From Pseudohalioglobus lutimaris (GTDB lineage: Bacteria; Pseudomonadota; Gammaproteobacteria; Pseudomonadales; Halieaceae), in contig NZ_PKUS01000007.1 in assembly GCF_002866825.1 (NCBI RefSeq), forward strand, positions 62,001 to 126,000: a stretch of 64,000 nucleotides of DNA. The letters run 5' to 3'. The position numbers and the translations under genes are program-made. Of the stretch, positions 17,716-26,316 are shown piece by piece; position 1 is the stretch's first letter; every line of letters starts with the position of its first letter. Below the pieces are notes generated by a model. That model ran no database searches and was not told the DNA's origin. It saw only the letters and a list, made by a program, of their open reading frames with translations.

Positions 17716-18888
17716 ATGAATTGGCTGACCTGGTTTGCCAACCTGGGCGCCGCGCAGGGATTGATTCTGGCACTTGCCATCGCCACCGTTCCCTATGGCA
17801 ACCGGCTCGCCAATCGAATTCTGGCGGCATTTCTCCTGGCCCAATCCCTCCGGTTAATATCGCTGTCCTATTACTACTCGGGTGAGCTATTGATGCCCGG
17901 AATGCCGATCTACATGCTGCAACATCTGAGTCTCACATTTGGCCCCCTGCTGTACCTGTATGTGCACGCGTTGGTGGATAAAGGCTTTGCTTTAAGGCCG
18001 GCCTATTTCTGGCATTTCACGCCTATGCTGGTGGCCGTGATTATCTCCTTTTCAGGGCTGATGATTGGCGATTTGTTTGGCCAGTATGACAGCTACAGCG
18101 ACGTTCCTCTGGAGCTTAAGTCAAGAATCTCCTTTGTCACCTTGCCGGTCGACGTTTCTCTGGCAATCTACTCTGCGGTGGCTCTGCGTTACATCCAGCG
18201 CCACCAGGTGACTATTCGGTCGGAGTTTTCCAATCTGGAGAATATAAACCTGCGCTGGCTCAGGTGGCTGCTCTGGTTGTGTTTGGCCAGTGCTGTTGTT
18301 GCAGGCATTTTTGAGTTGCTCCAGGGACTTCAAGTGCTGCACTTCGGTCGACGGGTGGTGGCCGCAGCAGTCGCCAGTGTGGCAACTATTTATTACATCG
18401 GCCTGATGGGGCTGCGCCAGCCTCGCATCTTCGATATTGCCTCTGAAGCCGCGACTTCTTCCGAGTCTGCCGCAGAGCCGGAAACGACGCATGCGCCAGA
18501 GAATGGAAGTGGCAAATACCTGAAATCCGGCTTGCGCGATGAAGAGGTGGAGCGCTTGTGGGAGAAGCTGACGACCGTGATGGAGAAAGATAAACCGTAT
18601 GTTGAGCCCGGTCTCAAAATCGCAGACCTGGCCCACAGGGTGGGGAGCCGGTCAGACTACCTTAGCCAGGTGATCAACACCCAGTCGCGGATGAACTTCT
18701 ACGAGTTTATTAACAAATTTCGCGTGGATGAGGCATGCCGCCTGCTGGAGGCGGATGTGAGCAGGCGTCAGAATATCGCCGATATCGCGCAGGACGCCGG
18801 GTTCAGCTCCATTAATGTTTTCAATCGGCACTTCAAACGTTTGCGAAATACGACGCCCAGTGCCTACCGCAAAAGCCTCTCTGCCTGA
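17716..18888 (+). CDS. Membrane-anchored AraC-family transcriptional regulator
   Basis: A 390-residue regulator. The N-terminal ~240 residues contain about six or seven hydrophobic helices (starting WLTWFANLGAAQGLILALAIA), followed by a linker rich in Glu/Ser. The C-terminal AraC/HTH_18 DNA-binding domain (about 280-385) has both helix-turn-helix units, with IADLAHRVGSRSDYLSQVIN and IADIAQDAGFSSINVFNRHFKR, the signature of the family. This layout indicates a one-component regulator that senses something in or across the inner membrane. Divergent from the DUF1254 gene and just upstream of the TonB receptor, it is the likely regulator of this transport/catabolic cluster. Confidence 0.88.
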   Translation: MNWLTWFANLGAAQGLILALAIATVPYGNRLANRILAAFLLAQSLRLISLSYYYSGELLMPGMPIYMLQHLSLTFGPLLYLYVHALVDKGFALRPAYFWHFTPMLVAVIISFSGLMIGDLFGQYDSYSDVPLELKSRISFVTLPVDVSLAIYSAVALRYIQRHQVTIRSEFSNLENINLRWLRWLLWLCLASAVVAGIFELLQGLQVLHFGRRVVAAAVASVATIYYIGLMGLRQPRIFDIASEAATSSESAAEPETTHAPENGSGKYLKSGLRDEEVERLWEKLTTVMEKDKPYVEPGLKIADLAHRVGSRSDYLSQVINTQSRMNFYEFINKFRVDEACRLLEADVSRRQNIADIAQDAGFSSINVFNRHFKRLRNTTPSAYRKSLSA

Positions 18889-19324
18889 CGCATAACCCGA
18901 TCTTCTGCGAGAGCCCCTTCCTCCCCTTCAAAGCCAGTACAGCCTGGTGAATCATTCTTTGAAACACCAGTCTAGTAGGCCTTGGGCGTCTGCTTTTTGC
19001 CAATCTTTGTCTGAATACCAGCAAATCGTCAAAAATAAATATACATATAAATCAATGTGTTGTGTGAGTTTTTTCGGCATCCCTGTCGGCTGGCTGGCCT
19101 GCCGCTGTATGCGCTGGCCGGATCAGGAGTGGCAGTGCTTAACTGTGTGGGACCAGCAAATGGGTAGACATGGCAGTCAATGCTGGCAGCCGTGACGACA
19201 GAATAATCAGCGGTTCACGATAGAACCAGTTAACTCAGATGGGTTGGAAACGATATGACACGCACTGAGACCAGAATGGGTGGCTGAAGTGGCGTGTTAA
19301 ACAATAACTAAGAGGCTTCACTCC
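18889..19324. other. Long intergenic region upstream of the TonB receptor
   Basis: 436 bp without a credible gene. A strongly A+T-rich patch lies at about 19020-19055 and the rest has ordinary composition. It must contain the promoter and operator for the receptor operon, presumably bound by the AraC-type protein encoded upstream. I see no clear -35/-10 pair that I would defend and no strong terminator hairpin after the regulator gene. Confidence 0.5.
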
Positions 19325-21661
19325 ATGTTGCTCAACACCAAGGCTACACCTGTTTTTCGAAAGACCATGCTGGCATCCGCGCTGTCTGCCGCTGCGATGT
19401 CCGCCCCTGCCAAAAATCTTGTGCTTGAAGAGGTGGTAGTGACTGCCCAGAAGCGCAGCGAAACTGTGCAGGATATTGCCGCGACTGTGAATGTGGTGAG
19501 CGGACAGGATCTGCAGAAATTCGCCGCCTTTGACTTTCGTGCCATAGAACAACAAACCGCAGGCCTTACGCTGTCATCGCCCAACGCGCGCAATTCGACG
19601 ATTTCCCTGCGCGGGGTCAGTATTGATCCTGAATCGGGAGTGGCTGCAGCAGTTGATGTCTACTGGAACGATGCAGTGGTGCGGCCGGATGTTGCCTTTA
19701 GTCAGATGTACGACCTGGAGCGCATTGAAATTCTTCGCGGCCCCCAGGGAACACTGCAGGGTGCAACATCTCCCGGGGGCGCACTGAACATGATTACCAA
19801 ACGCGCTGATGTGGATGAGGTCAGCGGGTATGTATCTGGCTCTGTGGCCGATAATAGCGGCCTTAATGCCCAGGTGGCATACGGTACTCCGCTGATCGTA
19901 GGCACGCTGGGTATTCGCGTCGCCGGTGTATATGACGCCAGCAGTGGCGCCGATGTTCAAAACCTGACTACCGGTTTTGATGATCAGGAACTGGAGGCAT
20001 ACTCAGGCCGAATCAGCACCATCTGGCTTCCTACCGATGCCTTTGAAGCGCAATTTATCTATCAGTACCTGGACCGCTCCGCAGATGACCCCAAAGCAAT
20101 GGCTGGCATTGATACTCTGGGTGTACGGCCCGCACTACGGCCTGGCGACAATAAGGCGCTGGGTAAGACTGACAACTACGGTGATTTCGATTTCAATGTG
20201 GCGAACCTGATTATGGATTGGGAGGTGGCAGGTCTTCAGCTTACCGGTATCGTCGCATATCAGGATTCACACAAGAAATCTGCAACCGAGATTGATCGCG
20301 CTAATTCACTGCAGTTTACAGAAGTGGACGCGCCCACCTTTCAGCAGTCAACCACAGACGTGGAAAGCTGGGTGTATGAATTTCGAGTGGCCTCTATGGA
20401 GAATGAATTCTGGAATTACATGGTGGGCCTGTATCACAGAGACCAGGAAACCAGCACTGAAGCTCTAGCCAACACGGTTCGGTTGGGCGGCCCTATTGGC
20501 GCACTTGGCTTTGAGTCTCTTGCCACCTTGCCGTTAGACGCAAGTGAGTTTGCGGTTTTCACCTTCAATACCCTGGACCTTACCGATAAAGTGCAGTTGG
20601 AATTCGGATTGCGCTGGACAGACTACGACCGCTCCCGCAGGGCGGATGTGGAATTCGAAGGCCTCACTTATGTGCCACCTGCTTTCGAGCCGTTGACCGA
20701 GCTGATCAGTGCCCAGTTCAGTCAGGGATTCCCGATAATCGGCGTACCCAAAGACAAGCAGTCTGCCAGCGAGGATGCCTGGACAGGGTCTCTGGCAATG
20801 CGCTGGGATTGGCGCGATGACACCAATTTATATGCATCGTACAACCGCGGCTATCGGCCCACCGGCATTTCAATCGTCCCCAGCCCTACTATTGAGTTCT
20901 TACCCAATGGCGTTGACGACCTGCTTCACGATGAAGAAACCAGCGACGCTTTCGAGATCGGTTTCAAAAGCCGCTTGTGGGACGACCGCGCGAGCTTGAA
21001 CGGCGCACTCTACTACCAGACCTTCGATGGCTATCTGGGCTTTGTGCGCGGGACTCAAGTGTTGGATGACACAGGCTCCCCGGTGGGTCTGCCCGGTGGT
21101 CTGATCTTTAACGGCGACGCCACTATCTGGGGAGTGGAGCTGGATGGTCGTGTGTTACTCACTGAGACCTGGGATTTTGGCGGTTCATTGAGCTACAACA
21201 AGGGCGAATGGGACGAAGTATCAGCGCCCTGTAACGATCGCGCGCCCGGCGAAGTGCTGGGTATGTGTGATCTGGGCGGCGAACCGCTTGGCGGTGAGCC
21301 GGAGTGGTCGATCTCACTTAACTCGGAGTACTTCATTCCGCTGGGCAACGACACCCAGGTGTATGTGCGCGGCTTGTTCAAATACACCGACGAACGCCAG
21401 AACACAGATGCATCAGCTGGCCTGGGGCAGGTGGCCCAGACGTTTGAATCCTACGAAGTGTTAGACGTCTTTCTCGGGTGGCGTAGCAGTGACTATAGCT
21501 GGGACGTTTCCCTGTGGGGAAAAAACGTCTTCGATGAGGATGCTGTCACCTTTGAACAGGGTCCCGACCAGTACGATGTTGCACTCAGCGGCGGGTCATA
21601 CACCCAGACCAATATATTGCCAGAGCGTGTTGTGGGAGTAACCGCCCGCTACAGTTTCTGA
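19325..21661 (+). CDS. TonB-dependent outer membrane receptor
   Basis: A 778-residue receptor with a signal peptide (..ASALSAAAMSAPA), a TonB-box-like stretch followed by EEVVVTAQKR, and a plug domain (about 45-155) ending in IEILRGPQGTLQGATSPGGALNMITKR. A 22-stranded barrel follows, closing with the C-terminal aromatic signature VVGVTARYSF. This is the subtype common in sphingomonads and marine gammaproteobacteria for uptake of organic substrates rather than classic siderophores. It precedes the alkylsulfatase-like protein (78 bp gap) and an amidohydrolase, suggesting these handle the imported compound. Ligand unknown. Confidence 0.92.
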   Translation: MLLNTKATPVFRKTMLASALSAAAMSAPAKNLVLEEVVVTAQKRSETVQDIAATVNVVSGQDLQKFAAFDFRAIEQQTAGLTLSSPNARNSTISLRGVSIDPESGVAAAVDVYWNDAVVRPDVAFSQMYDLERIEILRGPQGTLQGATSPGGALNMITKRADVDEVSGYVSGSVADNSGLNAQVAYGTPLIVGTLGIRVAGVYDASSGADVQNLTTGFDDQELEAYSGRISTIWLPTDAFEAQFIYQYLDRSADDPKAMAGIDTLGVRPALRPGDNKALGKTDNYGDFDFNVANLIMDWEVAGLQLTGIVAYQDSHKKSATEIDRANSLQFTEVDAPTFQQSTTDVESWVYEFRVASMENEFWNYMVGLYHRDQETSTEALANTVRLGGPIGALGFESLATLPLDASEFAVFTFNTLDLTDKVQLEFGLRWTDYDRSRRADVEFEGLTYVPPAFEPLTELISAQFSQGFPIIGVPKDKQSASEDAWTGSLAMRWDWRDDTNLYASYNRGYRPTGISIVPSPTIEFLPNGVDDLLHDEETSDAFEIGFKSRLWDDRASLNGALYYQTFDGYLGFVRGTQVLDDTGSPVGLPGGLIFNGDATIWGVELDGRVLLTETWDFGGSLSYNKGEWDEVSAPCNDRAPGEVLGMCDLGGEPLGGEPEWSISLNSEYFIPLGNDTQVYVRGLFKYTDERQNTDASAGLGQVAQTFESYEVLDVFLGWRSSDYSWDVSLWGKNVFDEDAVTFEQGPDQYDVALSGGSYTQTNILPERVVGVTARYSF

Positions 21662-21739
21662 AATGTTAAATCGCGTCTGTAAGAAGACCTGTAAAGGCTT
21701 CATGCACCAGATTGCAAGATTCATAGAGAGGTACTCAAT

Positions 21740-23110
21740 ATGCTCAAACTAACAGTTCTATTACGATCGACTCTTTTCAGCTTACTGGCACTTACAGCGG
21801 CTCCCGGAATAGCCGCTGAAGAAGTTGACCTCAACACAGAGGACGTCCGCGCGGGAGGCACACCGACTGGCAACCTCATTCGGCTGCCGGTTGAGCGTTT
21901 TCAGGTGACCGACAATATTTATTACGTATCGGGCCTTGCCAATTCCTATGTGGTGAATACCGCTGAGGGTGCCATCATTATCGACACGGGTTTTGCCCAT
22001 CAGTCGCCGCGACAAATGGCGCTGTTGAAAGAGGTGATCACCGGCCCCGTCAAATACATATTCCTCCCTCAGGGCCAGCATGACGATATAGGCGGTATCG
22101 ATCTCATCAGGGAGGACGATACCAAAATTATCATGACGCGTAATTCCATGGAGTACATGATCCATCGGAAGAAGGCGCAAGAATACCTGTCGCCCCGTTA
22201 CGCCGCACTGTACAACTGGGCACCGGAACTGGACCAGAAAGGCAGTGAGAAAAAGAAAAAAGCGAAACCATTTCCATACGAGGTGATAACGCCTGACATT
22301 CTGGTTGAAGACGAAGCCGGCTACAAGTTTGAACTGGGAGGCGTGCAGTTTGAGGTGATTTCCTTGCCCGGTGCCGAAGGTATTAACTCGGCGGGACTTT
22401 GGTTGCCCAAAGAGAAGATTCTATTCGCGGGTGGCGGCTCGGTAGGCCCGGATTTTCCCATGTGGCCGAATCTGGGAACAGTACGTGCGGACCGCAACCG
22501 GATACTCACAGAGTACATTGACACCATCAACACAATCATTTCGCTGGAGCCGGAAATGCTACTGCCACAGCAGAACCAGATTCATACCAACAAAGAGGAC
22601 ATCATGGCATCACTGGTATTGATGCGTGACGCTGCCCAGTATGTACACGATGAGATTTGGGCGGGTTTGAGTGAAGGCAAAGACGTTTACGAACTGATGC
22701 GTGAAATCCAACTGCCCGAAAACCTGTCGCACCTCAGCCAGCAACACGGCCGTGTAGAGTGGACCGTGCGCGAAACAGTCAATCAGGCCGGTGGCTGGTT
22801 CCAGTATCGCTATACCAGCGAGCTATACCCCTTCAGGCCCCATGAGATTTACCCTGAGCTTGTGCGCATGGCAGGGGAAGAGAATGTCGTGAAAGAGGCC
22901 AGAGCCATGCTCGCTGCAGGCAAGTTTGAGCAGGCGATGATGATGGCCGAGGCAGCGCTGGCCGCTGATGAGGATAGCCAGGCGGCTCTGAAACTCCAGC
23001 TTGATGTATTGCACGCCTTACTCAAGCGCGCGCAGGAGGGTTACAACACCTTTAGTGAAGTGGCCTGGTTACAGTCGCAAATTACCAAAGTAAAAGCGAA
23101 GCTTGCCTGA
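21740..23110 (+). CDS. Alkylsulfatase-like MBL-fold protein with lost metal ligands
   Basis: A 456-residue protein with a signal peptide (..LLALTAAPGIAAEE). It has the MBL fold followed by the alkyl sulfatase dimerisation-type helical domain (AAQYVHDEIWAGLSEGKDVYELMREIQLP, about 300-330) and a TPR-like tail (about 385-456). The metal-binding motif normally HxHxDH reads Gln111-Gly-Gln113-His-Asp115-Asp116 before IGG, so all three histidines are lost. Further, LFAGG has Gly231 where Asp is usual, and LPQQN (276-279) replaces the late PGH. Bases at 22066-22095 confirm the CAG, CAG and GAT codons. The protein is probably not a metallo-hydrolase and may be a binding or scaffold protein. It sits between the TonB receptor and an amidohydrolase. 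Confidence 0.85.
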   Translation: MLKLTVLLRSTLFSLLALTAAPGIAAEEVDLNTEDVRAGGTPTGNLIRLPVERFQVTDNIYYVSGLANSYVVNTAEGAIIIDTGFAHQSPRQMALLKEVITGPVKYIFLPQGQHDDIGGIDLIREDDTKIIMTRNSMEYMIHRKKAQEYLSPRYAALYNWAPELDQKGSEKKKKAKPFPYEVITPDILVEDEAGYKFELGGVQFEVISLPGAEGINSAGLWLPKEKILFAGGGSVGPDFPMWPNLGTVRADRNRILTEYIDTINTIISLEPEMLLPQQNQIHTNKEDIMASLVLMRDAAQYVHDEIWAGLSEGKDVYELMREIQLPENLSHLSQQHGRVEWTVRETVNQAGGWFQYRYTSELYPFRPHEIYPELVRMAGEENVVKEARAMLAAGKFEQAMMMAEAALAADEDSQAALKLQLDVLHALLKRAQEGYNTFSEVAWLQSQITKVKAKLA

Positions 23111-23200
23111 GAGCAGCTTTGGGTTGCACCATTGTTGGCTGATGCATAGGGGTCACCTCATGTGCATTAGCCAGCGGCTCGTAGATTGGATGTCAGCCAT

Positions 23201-24637
23201 ATGAAGCGCGTACTGAAGGTTATTCTCTGCACCGCAGTTCTCTTTATTGCACTCGGTGCGATTACGCTTCGCGTCTTGCAGCCGCCCGCTGCTATGGCCA
23301 TACCCGATCCGAATGCAGTTTTGCGGTCGGTTGTGCTGGTGGTTCCTGGAGAATCTCATTCTCAGCCCGTCGATCTGACGGTAGAGAACGGCTATATCAG
23401 CGATGTTCGTCCGGCGCGCGAGGCCGGCATAAACGGATACGTTCTGCCCGGTCTGGTTGATGCACATGTGCACGGGCCGATGCTGCCGCTGCCAGGTCAG
23501 AGTGAACTGTTTGCCTTTCTTTACCTCTACCACGGCGTCACAAGCGCCCGAATGGCCGCGGGCGATGCACAGATGCGCGATGCTATCACTGGGGGTGAGT
23601 ATGTCGGCCCGCGCATACTGAGCTGTGGCTCTTTTTTGGATGGAGAGCCACCGCTGTGGCCCAGCTCTCTGGTCGTTACCGACAAGGCCAGCGCAGAAGC
23701 CGCAGTAGAGCAGGTGGCGGCAGAGGGTTACGACTGTATCAAGGTTTACAACGAGCTGACTGCAGGCGCCTCCCGCGAGATATATGAAGCGGCAAATGAC
23801 AGGAGCCTGTCCGTTATCGGACACGTGCCCTGGCGGCAGGACTTCGGTGCAGTATATATCGACGATATCCAACACCTTGTGGGTTGGGCGCCCAGGTCCC
23901 CTGACGATGGCGCCACCGGGTATATTCATCGCCTGCTGAATCTCAAAAACCTGGATCAGCAGCGGGTGCAGGCGCTGATCGAGGCCTCTATTACGAGGGG
24001 ATTTGCGCTCACCCCGACGCTGGTCACCCTGCAGCGGAAATTTGCGCTCAAGAACTCCACAGACCTGCAACAATCTGATGCAGCCGCATTACTGCCATCA
24101 TACTATCGGAACAAGTTGTGGCATCCGCAACATGGGTTGGTTTCCGCGCGTCTATTGAGTGACGCACAGCATGACCAGTTTCGTGCGCTCTATCCGCAGG
24201 CGCAGGGGGCGGTTCGAGCACTGTATGAGGCCGGAGTGGAATTTCACAGCGGCACGGATTCTGCGGCAGAATTCATCGTACCCGGAGCCGGGCTGCTAGA
24301 AGAGCTGCAGCTGCTTGAGCAAACAGGTCTGAGCCCGGAGCAAGTGCTGGAGATTTCGTCCGTAGACACGGCGCGCTATCTGCACGGCCCGGCCTACGGC
24401 CGACTCAGTGTCGGTGCCCCGGCAGACTTCGTGGTTTATGCAAAGGACCCCACACGGGATCTCGGCAACCTCGGTACCCGCACAGCAGTGGTGCAGAATG
24501 GCGCTTACTATGATCGCGACGCGCTGGACGCACAAATGCGGCGGTACAAAGCGTGGTTCAACCACCCTGTGTATCGACTGATTACCGAGTCACTGGTTGG
24601 GGCAGGGCTGTTTATAGTGAGCGTGCTGAGTCGTTAG
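23201..24637 (+). CDS. Membrane-anchored or exported amidohydrolase
   Basis: A 478-residue amidohydrolase with an N-terminal hydrophobic segment (LKVILCTAVLFIALGAITL, about 5-23), so it acts outside the cytoplasm. The metal motif HVH is at residues 89-91 (GLVDAHVHG). The bridging lysine is in YDCIKVYNEL, further histidines are in VIGHVPW and IQHLVGW, and the catalytic Asp is in FHSGTDSA, so the binuclear site looks complete. It resembles imidazolonepropionase/prolidase-type amidohydrolases. ATG 23201 is used; an in-frame TTG lies 15 bp earlier. It follows the receptor and MBL-like genes and probably belongs to the same unit. A mobile element begins 23 bp after its stop. Confidence 0.85.
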   Translation: MKRVLKVILCTAVLFIALGAITLRVLQPPAAMAIPDPNAVLRSVVLVVPGESHSQPVDLTVENGYISDVRPAREAGINGYVLPGLVDAHVHGPMLPLPGQSELFAFLYLYHGVTSARMAAGDAQMRDAITGGEYVGPRILSCGSFLDGEPPLWPSSLVVTDKASAEAAVEQVAAEGYDCIKVYNELTAGASREIYEAANDRSLSVIGHVPWRQDFGAVYIDDIQHLVGWAPRSPDDGATGYIHRLLNLKNLDQQRVQALIEASITRGFALTPTLVTLQRKFALKNSTDLQQSDAAALLPSYYRNKLWHPQHGLVSARLLSDAQHDQFRALYPQAQGAVRALYEAGVEFHSGTDSAAEFIVPGAGLLEELQLLEQTGLSPEQVLEISSVDTARYLHGPAYGRLSVGAPADFVVYAKDPTRDLGNLGTRTAVVQNGAYYDRDALDAQMRRYKAWFNHPVYRLITESLVGAGLFIVSVLSR

Positions 24638-24659
24638 TTTAAGGAGTAAAAGAGTAAAA

Positions 24660-24847
24660 GGGGACAGACCACGGTTCTTCCGTTCAACTTGTGTTTCGCA
24701 GGGGTTGATCGTTGAGTGCTCTCGAACCTGCTCTCGCTGCTTTAATCTTGAGCCATCTCTCGCTGCCTTAAGCTCAGCCCGGCTTTAGCTTCGATGAAGG
24801 GAATACAGGTAAGTCCGGTCGAAACCGGCTAATCGTGGTCTGTCCCC
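24660..24847. mobile_element. Non-autonomous RAYT-derived element (MITE), copy B
   Basis: A 188-bp copy with both family termini. The middle has an internal duplication: the CTCTCG..GCTTTAA..GAG type segment occurs twice (about 24720-24775), making it the longest copy. The left flank has an 8-bp tandem duplication, GAGTAAAA at 24644-24651 and 24652-24659. It lies just upstream of the FAD oxidase gene, whose promoter must lie between 24848 and 24905 or inside the element. Confidence 0.9.
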
Positions 24848-24905
24848 AATTCCACCTATTGCCTCTAGATGTTATAAAGATACCACTCGGATTGGGAGGT
24901 AGATA

Positions 24906-26306
24906 ATGGGCAGTAAAAAACACTGGACGCGACGCAATCTACTGGGTGCGGGCGGTACAGTGTCAGCAGCCCTGATGCTCAACCCGCTGCTGGCAACGGC
25001 AGTAGGTGAGGCAGCGCGCAAACGTCAAATCAAATGGGCCAACTGGGGAGGTAACCATAGAAGCCAACCCAGCCATATTGCCGCACCGCAGTCGGAAGAA
25101 GAAGTCGTTGATTTTATGCGTACTTTGGGCGGGCCTGTTCGCCCCGTGGGGTCCGGACATTCCTGGTCCGGTCTGGTGCCGACCGATCACAGCATGCTCA
25201 CTCTGGATCGCCTCAAAGGGGTGGTCAGTCACGACGAAGAAACACTGCAGGCCGAGGTCTGGGCAGGCACAAAGTTGTTCGCCTATGGCCCAATGATGGA
25301 AGATCTCGGCCAGGCTATTGTCAATATGTCTGATGTCAACTACCAGACCATGGCGGGGGCCATCTCCACGTCCACTCATGGCACCGGCGCTGCGCTGGGC
25401 TCCATGTCATCCTATGTAATCGGTTTGCAACTTGTCACTCCACGCGGAGAAGTGCTTGAACTGCACGCTGATAACGAAAAAGAACTGTTCAATGCCGCCC
25501 GCACCGGCCTGGGTTCGCTGGGAGTTATCACACGCCTGCGATTCCAGAACCGGGAAAAACACCGCTTGCATCAGCAGGAATGGCTGGCAGATATTGACGA
25601 GGTGCTGGAAGACATTGAGCCGTTGATCAGAGATAACCAACAGTTTGAGCTTTTTCCCATACCTCACTCCAGGCGCACCATTGTGGTGGTAACCAATGAA
25701 GCTGAGGCCGGTGCTGCGGATAATATCGAAGACGACCCGGGAGCGTTGAATGACTTGCGTAAAGTATTTGATGTGACTCGCAAACTTCCCGCAGGCGAAG
25801 ATTTTATCTACAACAATGTGCTGGATTATGCCTTTGGCGATACCAAGCACCGTATTGGGCCATCTTACAAAGTGCTGGCTCACCCCCGTACGGTGCGTTT
25901 TATGGAGATGGAATACACGGTGCCGGCTGATCAGGGCGTTGCCTGCCTTCGGGAAGTACTGGCTACTATTAAAGCGCATGCCCCCGAAGTGAGCTTTCCA
26001 CTGGAGTATCGTTATATCAAGGGTGATGACACCATGATAGGGATGTTCAGCGAGCGCGACGGCTGTGCCATCTCTGTGCACCAGTTTGCCGATGAGCCCA
26101 GGTGGCGCGATTACTTTGCCCTCGTTGAGCCCGTATTCCACAAATACCAGGGACGGCCACACTGGGGAAAATGGCACAGCCTGAGAGACAAGGACCTGGC
26201 TGTGCTCTACCCTCGCTGGGAAGAATTCAAACAGATCCGTCGCGAGTTGGACCCAGAAGGCCGTATGCTCAACCCGTACCTCCGCGAAATCTTTGGCGAA
26301 CCGTGA
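24906..26306 (+). CDS. Tat-exported FAD-linked oxidase of the aldonolactone/alditol oxidase family
   Basis: A 466-residue protein with a twin-arginine signal (HWTRRNLLGAGGTVSAALML, residues 7-26). The VAO-type FAD domain is clear: VRPVGSGHSWSGLVPTD contains His85, the usual site of covalent FAD attachment. TMAGAISTSTHGTGAALG and ARTGLGSLGVITRLRF follow. The C-terminal ALO domain ends with PHWGKWH and a REFLDP-like helix. Cytoplasmic relatives oxidise sugar lactones or alditols with O2. Export as a folded flavoprotein next to a c-type cytochrome gene suggests electrons may pass to that cytochrome; this is inference. The start is supported by GGGAGGT about 10 bp upstream. Operon with the next two genes (10 bp, then 64 bp gaps). 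Confidence 0.88.
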   Translation: MGSKKHWTRRNLLGAGGTVSAALMLNPLLATAVGEAARKRQIKWANWGGNHRSQPSHIAAPQSEEEVVDFMRTLGGPVRPVGSGHSWSGLVPTDHSMLTLDRLKGVVSHDEETLQAEVWAGTKLFAYGPMMEDLGQAIVNMSDVNYQTMAGAISTSTHGTGAALGSMSSYVIGLQLVTPRGEVLELHADNEKELFNAARTGLGSLGVITRLRFQNREKHRLHQQEWLADIDEVLEDIEPLIRDNQQFELFPIPHSRRTIVVVTNEAEAGAADNIEDDPGALNDLRKVFDVTRKLPAGEDFIYNNVLDYAFGDTKHRIGPSYKVLAHPRTVRFMEMEYTVPADQGVACLREVLATIKAHAPEVSFPLEYRYIKGDDTMIGMFSERDGCAISVHQFADEPRWRDYFALVEPVFHKYQGRPHWGKWHSLRDKDLAVLYPRWEEFKQIRRELDPEGRMLNPYLREIFGEP

Positions 26307-26316
26307 TAAGCCTACA

